Shown here piece after piece: positions 20,701 to 26,606 of a stretch of DNA of 26,606 nt. Each line of letters begins with the position of its first letter. Within the stretch, counting starts at the first letter, position 1. Location: positions 1 to 26,606 of the IMG/VR virus record IMGVR_UViG_3300017735_002146. One strand, written 5' to 3'. Made by a program: the position numbers and the translations under genes. The DNA comes from a virus. A model generated the notes under the pieces. The model was not told where the DNA came from. It did not search any database and saw only the letters and a list, made by a program, of their open reading frames with translations.

Positions 20701-23531
20701 TAGAGTTTGATGAGGATGGTAACTTTACAGGGTTGTATACACAAAGAATAGGGCAACAATACTATTCACAGAAGACTGCTTTAAGAGATCAGTTATATGA
20801 TATTAATGGCAAGCCAATTAAATATAGACCTGTATATTCTTTAGTTAATGCTAAACAAAAAGATCTAGACTGGAACAAACAAGTCTATCTTAAAAGAAAA
20901 GCATTTGGAGATTTTATGAATGCAGAAATTTATGAAGATGGACAACTCCGTTCTGGCAAGTATCATAAGTATACAGATGATTTTATTAAGATAAGAGCAA
21001 AGTTTGAGTACTTTCAACCTTGGTCTAATGGTGAAGGAGGCAACTGGGTAAAAAAATCAGGTGTTTCTAAACTAGCCTATGAATCATTTAGAAGAAAATA
21101 TTATCAAGAACAACCATATACAAAAATGTATAAGGATGATCAAAAAGATCCTACAGGAGTTGTATTAGAAAATCAATCATATCCTTCTGTAAGACCAGAG
21201 TATGTAGAAACAAAAGATTCATATATAGATGCTAAAGGTAATGAGGTTTCTTTACTCAATAAAAAGTATGAGGCCATAATGAATCCTACTGATGCATTAG
21301 GACAAGCCAGAAAAAACTTCTATGAAATATTTATAAATGATTATGAGTCTATGCTGGATTCCTTACCTAAATCAGTGAGGAATAAGATGTTAGGTAAAGT
21401 GCCAATTATAAGAAATAACTTAGTTAGAGATCTTACAGAAAGACCACCAATATTTACAAAACTTTTCCCTAGAATGGTAAGAAGTGTTAGACAGTTTTTT
21501 ACAACAACGTCAACACAAAGAATTGTTCAAGTAGATAATGATGGAAATCTGATAGATACTTTGCCTATCTATTATACTGGCTCAGCAGGGGTTGATGGTG
21601 CATTGGAGCAGGTACAGAATGAGATGGATGTGCTTAGACAAGAAAGAAAAGAAGGTAAAATTACTTTAAATGTATATGAAAAGAAAAGAGCACTGCTAGA
21701 GGCACAGTTTGCATCATTGAGAAACAAGCCTACAAAAGGTCAGCTTGAAAAAGATATGGTCAAAAGTATGATTAAGTTTAGTACAATGGCTGAGAACTTT
21801 GAAGCAATGAGTGAAATAGAAGATTCACTTCAGGCTATAATTAAGGTTATAGAGATGAGACAGTATCAAGCACCGGGAGCAGTTACCTATGTTGGTAAAA
21901 TGATTGATAAGGCAAAAGGTTCTATAACAAAAGAGGTTGGTAAGAAAAACTATGATGGTTTACAAAGTAATGCAGCTAGAAGGGCTCATCATTATATGAA
22001 GATGACGTTTTATGATAATGATCAGATTACTCAAGGTGCTATAGAAAAAACTACAAACTTACTAGTAAATGCATCTTCATTAGCATATGTAGCTTTTAAC
22101 GTGTTTGGTAACTTTAATAACCTTACTATTGGTCAGTTGAATAATGCAATTGAAGCAATGGGTGGTTTATACTTTACGGGACAAGGATATAAGAGAGCAC
22201 AACAAGACTTTGCTTATACAGCAGTACAAGGAATAATTCAAAGAACTCCTGATGCTATAGGAGACTTTGCAGACTTTACTGGTAGAGTTGCAACTTTAAA
22301 TAAAGTTAAGCTAAAGAAAGGTAATTATGATATTAAGAAGCCATTGTCATTATATGAGTGGTTATCAGATCATTATTACATGATGGATAATGATGCAGAT
22401 ATTAGAGAAACATTTAGTGGTAGAGAAGATAGTGGCACTCTATGGGAAAGATTTACAAGCTTTGGTTATTCATTTAACCAAGGTGCTGAGTACTATGCAC
22501 AGAGTACAGTAGGTCATGCCATACTATATAGTACCTTTTTAACAGATGGTAATGAGACGTTGAGTATACGTGAAGCATGGGATTGGGATGCTGAAACTCA
22601 AACAGCAACTTTAAAAGAAGGTTTTGATACAGTTATAGATAAAAGATCTGGATTTACACAGCCTTACAATGATACTTACAGAGCAAGATTAAGAAACAGA
22701 ATACGTGAAGTTAATAAGCAAATTCACGGTAACTATGCAAGAGAAGATAGAATGGTAATTCAAAATAACTTCTTAGGTATACTTATAGCACAGTTTCATA
22801 AGTGGGTTATGCCTGCATTTAGAGCAAGGTTCCAACAACAATACTATGATCAGAATTTAGGTTGGATTGAAGGTAGATACAAGTCTCTGTATAAGTTTAT
22901 AAAATATATGGGTGGTGTGACTTACTATGGAAATAGAGTAATGCAAGAGCAAGGCATGGGATCATACGGAGCAAACCTAGGTGCAGGCTTTAAGGAAGCA
23001 TATGGTTATACAGAAAACTTAAGCGGTGAAGAATTCTATGATGCAAATAAAGGAACCATGCTACTTAAAAATGTATACAGAACATTAGGTGAAGCATTTT
23101 TAATAATGAACTTATTTATTTTAACATCAATATTAAAAGGTGCAGATGATGATGATGAAGGATTAGAAAGAAAACTTAAAAACTTTATAGCTTATACTGC
23201 AGATAGATCTAAGCAAGAAATGGTAATGTTTGTTCCACTACCAGGACTTGGTGGATTTCAACAATTATATCAAATGGCCAAAACACCTATTGCATCTACA
23301 AGAACCTTGGGTGAACTTGGTGAAGCAATGGAGTTAAGTGTACAGACTCCTGTTAAGTGGTTAATTTTATCTGACGAAGAGTTCATGCAGGATAGCAGTA
23401 TTGTTTATCAAAACAAACCAAGAAAGGGTGAATTAAAATTAGCAAAGAACTGGTATGATGTTTTACCTCTACTTTATTCAATACAAAAATTCTTTTCCTT
23501 TGAAAAAAATAATGACTTTTATATTAAATAA
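17766..23531 (+). CDS. Large virion-internal/ejection protein with decayed zincin and PD-(D/E)XK-like domains, 1921 aa
   Basis: Third giant gene of the block. Residues about 150-325 resemble a zincin domain: EEVLHP at 226-231 sits where HExxH is expected, with Glu in place of the first His, and REMELITQAL near 278 gives a possible third ligand. Residues about 480-680 resemble a PD-(D/E)XK nuclease: GVADVVIL with D534, then strand FKILKLQIN where D/E-x-K has become K548-L-Q550, then helix DQVEVGLVRRMAQNQGY. Residues about 690-1700 are long and mostly helical. Residues 1778-1793 form one hydrophobic helix followed by four aspartates. The position after the polymerase gene and the overall style fit a packaged protein ejected with the DNA; this is inferred. 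It begins 9 bases after the previous gene's tandem stops TAA TAG, in the same frame, with weak purine-rich AGAAAG upstream of the ATG. A catalytic role now seems unlikely; scaffold or DNA-conduit roles are possible. Confidence 0.65.
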   Translation: MSRCHNKNTAEYQSLKQEYGTDAATGNIIDQYQAFTKTDTVPTVAEAIEFITNKQTLYNLKQLDFGQSLLNNLRRLSIIHSFQGKYFINNTDRDTLQPSNELVEANRKRLEKYLDINNIPAESVLISKTPKTYTVSIDSTMFSPIDMLESSRAWDKPRTRHVVMHLMKLIPGLNVSMKSVSEAKALYEKIPQWRKSKVPFDQINSFYVENNVILIKGRVTDEIAIEEVLHPFVEAVRVSNIKLFEGLLSEAGKAFPVMKQQIDDAYNSKRNVSAVDREMELITQALSRHYNNEYEETPPQSFMDKIRELLEWLSAIIKNLNEVITGRTINIDNISERASLSDIAKLLNTTGIVFNIDTSQTNGKVKYNLSPRKQKVVDGVKGKSNELQKRIIDRLTHKVNASKQEADSLSVSAGPEVAIQNSDPLVILNKKDGKFYNLTNRKQVKSVSDVVGRKKDSQKTIEVKQDISLMLDAIAIDESFESIQDKFVGLTPEFAQKAFNNLVEELHTTMNSTDRMLTNVVFYDQLTDTAGVADVVILNRVGHFKILKLQINEANVMTKNPKSWIKGVLKQDIEKSSYYQDKIDLEEGNLLKDDKLTLSVQDQVEVGLVRRMAQNQGYDIVYGDNAVQSLILSYKGKALQFHGHISHPQFQNDNHVDSVIPYAAYTVSDDEVKKLSKDLEEGLYDIDRKDSEIETLAEQVDPSLYPAESTISVALDNYYEALVDEARVREMTEANIFSDRSKADHKETIANTLAYINVAKAEGPVAQSVAYTKILRDSLSEMKKFSAYVVDPKNVAEDPNYIRYVMNFNKFLTTFDGLYLIENNTDINATQRSLIGQINIELVKLLGAPTIKGNGQGEGIVNKAILNYVHDLTLQLSQDGMSQDKNNILQSHSGKTFTVDDIEDILKMVPDVDGAELYSKDLATSADFLLSSMDKLFKIKRIEFLDKVKLREKKLREGGAALLSLDTETDLQKLYDFMLEFDEDGNFTGLYTQRIGQQYYSQKTALRDQLYDINGKPIKYRPVYSLVNAKQKDLDWNKQVYLKRKAFGDFMNAEIYEDGQLRSGKYHKYTDDFIKIRAKFEYFQPWSNGEGGNWVKKSGVSKLAYESFRRKYYQEQPYTKMYKDDQKDPTGVVLENQSYPSVRPEYVETKDSYIDAKGNEVSLLNKKYEAIMNPTDALGQARKNFYEIFINDYESMLDSLPKSVRNKMLGKVPIIRNNLVRDLTERPPIFTKLFPRMVRSVRQFFTTTSTQRIVQVDNDGNLIDTLPIYYTGSAGVDGALEQVQNEMDVLRQERKEGKITLNVYEKKRALLEAQFASLRNKPTKGQLEKDMVKSMIKFSTMAENFEAMSEIEDSLQAIIKVIEMRQYQAPGAVTYVGKMIDKAKGSITKEVGKKNYDGLQSNAARRAHHYMKMTFYDNDQITQGAIEKTTNLLVNASSLAYVAFNVFGNFNNLTIGQLNNAIEAMGGLYFTGQGYKRAQQDFAYTAVQGIIQRTPDAIGDFADFTGRVATLNKVKLKKGNYDIKKPLSLYEWLSDHYYMMDNDADIRETFSGREDSGTLWERFTSFGYSFNQGAEYYAQSTVGHAILYSTFLTDGNETLSIREAWDWDAETQTATLKEGFDTVIDKRSGFTQPYNDTYRARLRNRIREVNKQIHGNYAREDRMVIQNNFLGILIAQFHKWVMPAFRARFQQQYYDQNLGWIEGRYKSLYKFIKYMGGVTYYGNRVMQEQGMGSYGANLGAGFKEAYGYTENLSGEEFYDANKGTMLLKNVYRTLGEAFLIMNLFILTSILKGADDDDEGLERKLKNFIAYTADRSKQEMVMFVPLPGLGGFQQLYQMAKTPIASTRTLGELGEAMELSVQTPVKWLILSDEEFMQDSSIVYQNKPRKGELKLAKNWYDVLPLLYSIQKFFSFEKNNDFYIK
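18213..18740 (+). other. Zincin-like domain with substituted zinc ligand (about residues 150-325 of the 1921-aa protein)
   Basis: The helix IAIEEVLHPFVEAV aligns by pattern with the HEAFH helix of the giant protein, but the first His is Glu (E226). The catalytic-type Glu (E227), the second His (H230) and a downstream Glu (E278 or E280 in REMELITQAL) remain. After it, IRELLEWLSAI parallels IIEWFKSLFS after the intact zincin, which suggests the two domains are related by duplication. Zinc binding is doubtful. Confidence 0.5.
19203..19805 (+). other. PD-(D/E)XK-like fold with lost catalytic residues (about residues 480-680 of the 1921-aa protein)
   Basis: The order of elements fits a RecB/Cas4-type PD-(D/E)XK core: an N-terminal acidic helix (LVEELHTTM), GVAD with D534 at the start of a strand, a short turn, a second strand FKILKLQIN, then a helix with the Q-rich pattern DQVEVGLVRRM and GYDIVYG. 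The (D/E)xK position reads KLQ, so the acidic residue and the lysine are both absent. This is a fold guess from pattern alone; profile or structure comparison is needed. Confidence 0.4.
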
Positions 23532-23541
23532 TAAAATTAAC

Positions 23542-23594
23542 AGGTTTAAATCTAGAAGATGCCACATATATTGTTTATATTATAGTATAAACCT
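23542..23594 (+). other. Inverted repeats in the gap between the 1921-aa gene and the holin-like gene
   Basis: The 92-base gap (23532-23623) holds no gene. GTTTATA at 23573-23579 pairs with TATAAAC at 23586-23592 around a 6-base loop. AGGTTTA at 23542-23548 can pair with TAAACCT at 23588-23594, so two stems compete for the same right arm. No T-run follows, so an intrinsic terminator is unlikely. An operator or an mRNA structure controlling the holin-like gene is possible. I found no convincing TAnnTTTG promoter in the gap. Confidence 0.35.
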
Positions 23595-23623
23595 TTAGGA
23601 TTAAAGCATAATAAGACTAATCA

Positions 23624-24037
23624 ATGACAACTAAATTATCTATAGTGAGTATAACAGCATTCTGTACGTACCTGTGTACGTACTTTTTTGATTTATCAAT
23701 GGCAAACATGGAACAATACTTAGCTGTTTGTTCAGTATTATGGCTAGACGGAATATTTGGAGTATGGGCTGGCTGTAAAAGAGAAGGGTTTAAAACTTAT
23801 AAAGCATTAAGAATTACTAGAAACACCTTTGTGTGGATAGCTATTCTGACTGTCATCCTTATGGTAGAGAGAGGTTTTGCAGGAACAGGTTGGCTATCCG
23901 AGGTGGTTGTAGTACCTTTCATGATACTACAACTTATAAGTGCTTTGAAGAATGCTTCTATGGCAGGCCTAATAAAGACAGCAGAGCTTAATAAAATTTT
24001 AGATAGAATTGACAATCACAAAGGACTTAGAAAATAG
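23624..24037 (+). CDS. Holin-like membrane protein (phage holin 4 type), 137 aa
   Basis: Small membrane protein with four hydrophobic segments, at about residues 7-24, 32-50, 68-84 and 93-107, and a charged C-terminal tail (LNKILDRIDNHKGLRK). Segment 2 carries WLDGIFGVWAG followed by the basic/aromatic turn CKREGFKTYKALR, and segment 4 ends ISALKNASMAGLI. This order (Asp-x-x-x-Gly in a helix, a basic linker, then a small-residue helix ending near SALKN) fits the phage holin 4 family. Holins accumulate in the inner membrane and open it at a set time, letting endolysin reach the cell wall. No endolysin gene is visible here. The gene sits last in the plus-strand virion block, with a 92-base gap before it and a terminator at its end. 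No Shine-Dalgarno sequence precedes the ATG. Codons 14-22 contain a perfect terminator-like hairpin (separate entry). The family call is from layout and motifs only. Confidence 0.7.
   Translation: MTTKLSIVSITAFCTYLCTYFFDLSMANMEQYLAVCSVLWLDGIFGVWAGCKREGFKTYKALRITRNTFVWIAILTVILMVERGFAGTGWLSEVVVVPFMILQLISALKNASMAGLIKTAELNKILDRIDNHKGLRK
23664..23689 (+). terminator. Terminator-like hairpin inside the start of the holin-like gene (possible attenuator)
   Basis: GTACGTAC at 23664-23671 and again at 23676-23683 form a perfect 8-bp stem with a 4-base loop (CTGT), followed at once by six T at 23684-23689. The unit is self-complementary, so the two copies are direct and inverted repeats at once. It lies 40 bases into the gene and encodes CTY-L-CTY-F in the first membrane helix. 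Both Thr codons are ACG although ACA and ACT dominate around it. It has the form of an intrinsic terminator and could stop transcripts that are not being translated. Confidence 0.5.
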
Positions 24038-24048
24038 AGTCCTTTTTT
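24020..24048 (+). terminator. Intrinsic terminator at the end of the holin-like gene
   Basis: AAAGGACT at 24020-24027 pairs with AGTCCTTT at 24038-24045 around a 10-base loop, and the T-run extends to 24048 (six T). The stop codons of the holin-like gene (TAG, 24035-24037) and of the convergent lipoprotein gene (TAA on the minus strand, 24027-24029) both lie inside the structure. On the minus strand the stem is followed by only three T, so it should work mainly for plus-strand transcripts. Confidence 0.7.
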
Positions 24049-24221
24049 AATGAGTCAATATATTTAGCTCTATCATATGCATCTTGTATTGAGTCTTGCT
24101 TAGTATAGATAATAGTTTTACCTTCATCAACATACCAGTCTAATACATCCGGATCCTTATCAGGATTATACTGTGGCTTGCAACCTAGGCAAACCAACAG
24201 TAATAATACACTAACCTTCAC
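24027..24221 (-). CDS. Small predicted lipoprotein, 64 aa
   Basis: The N-terminus MKVSVLLLLVCLGC has a short basic start, a hydrophobic core and a lipobox-like end, with Cys14 as the likely lipidated residue after Gly. Cys at position -3 is unusual for a lipobox. The mature part is about 51 residues, hydrophilic and acidic/basic mixed (YNPDKDPDVLDWYVDEG, then a charged helix), without further membrane segments. The ATG at 24219-24221 overlaps the end of nrdA by 11 bases, so translation is probably coupled to it. The 3' end overlaps the convergent holin-like gene by 11 bases. The place beside a holin suggests an outer-membrane spanin subunit, but the strand links it to the early genes, where small lipoproteins can act in superinfection exclusion. 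I do not recognise a family, and the function stays open. Confidence 0.65.
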   Translation of the reverse strand: MKVSVLLLLVCLGCKPQYNPDKDPDVLDWYVDEGKTIIYTKQDSIQDAYDRAKYIDSLKKDSIF

Positions 24222-25863
24222 AACTACTACATTCTAAAATGTTTCTTGCAAAGTCTTGTGCACTACTCTTACTAAACTGATAGTATAAAGTTTTTACACC
24301 TTCTTCCCAGGCATACATATATAACTTATTTATATCTTTAGCTGAGACAGATGGATCTATCATTAAGTTTAATGACTGTGATTGATCAATATACTTTTGT
24401 CTTTGTGCTGCCTGCAACACAATCTCTTTTGGAGATATCTCTACAAATGATTTAAATACTTCTTTAGTAGGAAAGTCTAAGTGTTGAACACTACCATCTT
24501 TCTTTAGTATAGACTTCCAAGTCTTGTCTGTATTTAGACCATACTTCTCAAGCTCCTCTTCTAAAAACGGGTTCTTATAGATAGTCTTAGACTTAGCAAG
24601 ATCTTTAATAAAGTAATTAGACTTGATAGGCTCTATACCCATAGATACAGCACCATGTATAAAAGAACTAGACTTAGTAGGAGCAATAGCCATAAGAGTA
24701 GTGTTAGCATATCCTTCTCTTAGAGATGTGTATCCGTAGTCATTATGCAACTCTCTAGAAGCAATCTCACTTCTGTCTTTTAGTGTTCTAAAGATTTCAC
24801 TATTTAATCCTTTAGCTTGTAGTGAGTCAAACTCAAGAAGCTTAGATTGAAACAATGAGTGATACCCTAACACACCAAGACCAATTGCTCTATGTTTTTC
24901 AGCAAAGTTAAATGCTCTCTTCATGCCTGGCATAGTCTCAGATTTAATAATGAATTCATCCATTACTGCATTTAAGAAATACACATATGTTTCAATTGCA
25001 TCAGTTTCTTTTATCTGATCCCAGTGTAATAAGTTAATAGACCCAAGGCAGCATACAAAAGAGTTATAACTATCTGTAGGAAGTTGAATCTCTGAACATA
25101 AGTTTGATGCTGTGATCTCCATTCCAAGTTCTTTGTAAGGAGAGTTATTATTAGAGTTGTCTTTAAACATAATATAAGGAAAGCCAAACTCACTTCTGTT
25201 CTGAATAATTTTTGCCCACACCTTACGCTTACTTTTATCTCCTTCTTTCATTTCATTCATCCACTGATCTGTAACTGTAACTCCATACTGTAAGTTTTGT
25301 ATAGGGTTACCTTCTGTTCCTATGTCTAAGAACTCTGAGATGTCTGGATGTTCAACTGGTAGGTATACTGCACAAGCACCACGTCTTGCCTCAGATTGCT
25401 TGCATACATCTACTACTGTATCATAAATCTTAGCATAATGAACTGGCCCATCAGCAAAACCACCTGTAGATATTTCTGTTCCTCTTGCTCTAATGTTTCC
25501 AATAAAAGCACTTGTACCTCCCCCATATTTACTCATCATTCCAATTTCACGCCCTGCATTTAATATGCTATCTAAGTTGTCATCAACATTAGATCCGTAA
25601 CAGCTTATAGGCAAACCTTTTTGTTTACCAAAGTTAATCCATACAGGAGTAGACAGAGAGTAAAACCCTCTTGCCATGTAGTCCTCAAACTTTTCTGCAA
25701 AGCCTTTTATATTCAAATACTTTTCTGCTTTTATAGCAATGTCTTTGATTCTTTGTTCAGGGCTTTCTGATATATATCCTCTTGATAAAAATGTGCGGCT
25801 ATCTTCATTTAGCCAGTAGTATTTATTATATTCCATTATTGTTGGTTTATTAGAATAAGTCAT
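24211..25863 (-). CDS. nrdA: Ribonucleoside-diphosphate reductase, class Ia large (alpha) subunit, lacking the ATP-cone
   Basis: Reduces ribonucleoside diphosphates to deoxy forms in the cytoplasm, together with NrdB, and so supplies dNTPs for phage replication. Counting from the ATG at 25863 (550 residues), LPISCYG gives redox Cys88, NLCSEI gives the catalytic Asn254, Cys256 and Glu258, and FVCCLGSINL gives the second redox Cys271 (Cys272 is extra). APTKSSS is the substrate-phosphate loop. TLYYQ gives the radical-transfer pair Tyr527/Tyr528, and the tail CSSCEG carries the CxxC that is recharged by thioredoxin or glutaredoxin. These are the residues needed for a working enzyme. It is about 200 residues shorter than E. 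coli NrdA. The N-terminal ATP-cone is absent, so shut-off by dATP through that site is not expected. The start is uncertain: TTG at 25866 and ATG at 25863 are adjacent, and a further ATG lies at 25836. The first ATG overlaps the end of nrdB by 14 bases. The stop is TAG. Confidence 0.95.
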   Translation of the reverse strand: MTYSNKPTIMEYNKYYWLNEDSRTFLSRGYISESPEQRIKDIAIKAEKYLNIKGFAEKFEDYMARGFYSLSTPVWINFGKQKGLPISCYGSNVDDNLDSILNAGREIGMMSKYGGGTSAFIGNIRARGTEISTGGFADGPVHYAKIYDTVVDVCKQSEARRGACAVYLPVEHPDISEFLDIGTEGNPIQNLQYGVTVTDQWMNEMKEGDKSKRKVWAKIIQNRSEFGFPYIMFKDNSNNNSPYKELGMEITASNLCSEIQLPTDSYNSFVCCLGSINLLHWDQIKETDAIETYVYFLNAVMDEFIIKSETMPGMKRAFNFAEKHRAIGLGVLGYHSLFQSKLLEFDSLQAKGLNSEIFRTLKDRSEIASRELHNDYGYTSLREGYANTTLMAIAPTKSSSFIHGAVSMGIEPIKSNYFIKDLAKSKTIYKNPFLEEELEKYGLNTDKTWKSILKKDGSVQHLDFPTKEVFKSFVEISPKEIVLQAAQRQKYIDQSQSLNLMIDPSVSAKDINKLYMYAWEEGVKTLYYQFSKSSAQDFARNILECSSCEG

Positions 25864-26606
25864 CAACTGTGATGCTCTTACTTTTTTTATTATAGTCTAC
25901 ACTCTTTTTGTAAAAGAAGTCTCCTTCTTTGGTTCCAGTTATCTCTATGTCAAACCATTCTACTGATTTTAATATTTCTCTATCTACTTCAAAGATTGGT
26001 TTCATACCTATCTTTTCTAGAGAGTTATTAAATCTGTTTTTTATAAAGTGGTAGATAGTTTGCTTTGGTAGGAAATCTAATTCCCCTTGCTCAAAGATCC
26101 AATCTAGTATACCACATTCTGCTCTATATGCTTTTCTACATGCAGAATAAATAAGCTCCTCAAACTCTGCATCAAACCACTCAGGGTTTTCTTTTTTAAT
26201 AATATTGATAATCTCAGCACCAAAGTTTCCGTGTATTTCTTCTTCTTTGCTAGTGGCCTCAACAACATTAGATATACCTTTAAGTACATTTTTTTCTTTA
26301 TTGAAACTCATCATAATTAAGAACTGACTAAATAGACTTACATGCTCTATAAATAAAGAGAACAGCAATACAGACTTAGTATACATTTTATTATCTCTAG
26401 AACGTGTACCATCTAAGTACTTTTTTAAATACTTAAGTCTACCTTCTATTGCAGGTACTTCAACTACTGATTGAAATTCTTTCTCTAATCCTAGTATTCT
26501 AAGTAGCCTAGCATAAGCATCTTTGTGTCTTACTTCTGACTCAGCAAAAGTAAAGCCTACATCACCTACTTCTGTGATTGGCATTCTCTTATAAAGATCT
26601 CCCCAA
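25850..26606 (-). CDS. nrdB: Ribonucleoside-diphosphate reductase, class Ia small (beta) subunit, 5' end outside window
   Basis: Holds the di-iron centre and tyrosyl radical that start catalysis in NrdA. The frame stays open to the window edge (WGDLYKR precedes the Met at 26584), so the N-terminus, with the first iron-ligand Asp, is not seen. Visible ligands: Glu and His of FAESEVRHKDAY (E. coli E115 and H118), the radical Tyr four residues after that His (codon 26513-26515), Glu in FIEHVSLFSQF (E204), and Glu and His of KEEEIHGNFG (E238 and H241). The C-terminal tail ends SITVDDLF, suited to docking on NrdA. The gene comes before nrdA on the minus strand and overlaps it by 14 bases, so the two subunits are probably made together. 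The promoter must lie to the right of the window. With all visible ligands intact, the protein should be active. Confidence 0.95.
   Translation of the reverse strand, partial: WGDLYKRMPITEVGDVGFTFAESEVRHKDAYARLLRILGLEKEFQSVVEVPAIEGRLKYLKKYLDGTRSRDNKMYTKSVLLFSLFIEHVSLFSQFLIMMSFNKEKNVLKGISNVVEATSKEEEIHGNFGAEIINIIKKENPEWFDAEFEELIYSACRKAYRAECGILDWIFEQGELDFLPKQTIYHFIKNRFNNSLEKIGMKPIFEVDREILKSVEWFDIEITGTKEGDFFYKKSVDYNKKSKSITVDDLF

Noticed and set aside
23559-23585. Eight-codon ORF MPHILFIL in the gap before the holin-like gene, as a leader peptide
   Set aside because: It is too short to judge, the purine-rich AGAAG touches its ATG, and such ORFs are common by chance. Nothing but its overlap with the inverted repeat supports it.
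3795-24213. Stop-codon reassignment, as in some crAss-like phages
   Set aside because: ORFs of 1108-4649 codons are open under the standard code, TAG ends both the holin-like gene and nrdA at natural C-termini, and TAA ends the others. No conserved domain is split by a stop.
25864-25866. TTG at 25866 as the nrdA start
   Set aside because: An ATG follows directly at 25863, and the extra residue adds nothing; ATG is preferred, although the ATG at 25836 also remains possible.

Overview
The window looks like a piece of a crAss-like double-stranded DNA phage (order Crassvirales or a close relative) that infects a member of the Bacteroidota. Four things support this: strongly AT-rich DNA; very long virion-type ORFs in tandem, one of them 4649 codons; a two-barrel RNA polymerase active site with a DFDID metal-binding loop inside that giant protein, which is the signature of the crAss-like virion RNA polymerase; and translation starts that mostly lack a Shine-Dalgarno sequence, next to a promoter-like site of Bacteroidota type (TTTG, 19 bases, TAnnTTTG). 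A marine flavobacterial host is plausible but cannot be shown from the sequence. All stops follow the standard bacterial code, and TAA and TAG are both used as real stops.

Left and middle, plus strand (1-24037): a late, virion module. It starts with the C-terminal end of an unidentified protein (1-411). A 59-base gap with a promoter-like site follows, and then three very large genes packed almost end to end: a 1108-residue putative virion-internal protein (471-3797), a 4649-residue giant protein (3807-17756) and a 1921-residue protein (17766-23531). The giant protein carries N-terminal hydrophobic, glycine-rich segments, a zincin-type metallopeptidase domain with an intact HEAFH motif, and a virion RNA polymerase domain. 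The 1921-residue protein seems to carry decayed versions of two enzymes, a zincin and a PD-(D/E)XK nuclease. In known crAss-like phages such proteins are packaged in the particle and ejected into the cell, where the RNA polymerase transcribes early genes. After a 92-base gap comes a four-helix holin-like gene (23624-24037), which has a perfect terminator-like hairpin inside its early codons and a second one at its 3' end.

Right, minus strand (24027-26606): a metabolic module read towards the left: nrdB (5' end outside the window), nrdA and a 64-residue lipoprotein gene, each overlapping the next by a few bases. NrdA and NrdB form a class Ia ribonucleotide reductase that supplies dNTPs for phage DNA synthesis. 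The NrdA lacks the N-terminal ATP-cone. The two modules converge and overlap by 11 bases at about 24027-24037, inside a terminator hairpin. This is probably the boundary between the late virion block and the early/replication block.

I saw no tRNA or rRNA gene, CRISPR array, insertion sequence, integrase or attachment site. No stretch above 300 bases lacks a gene.
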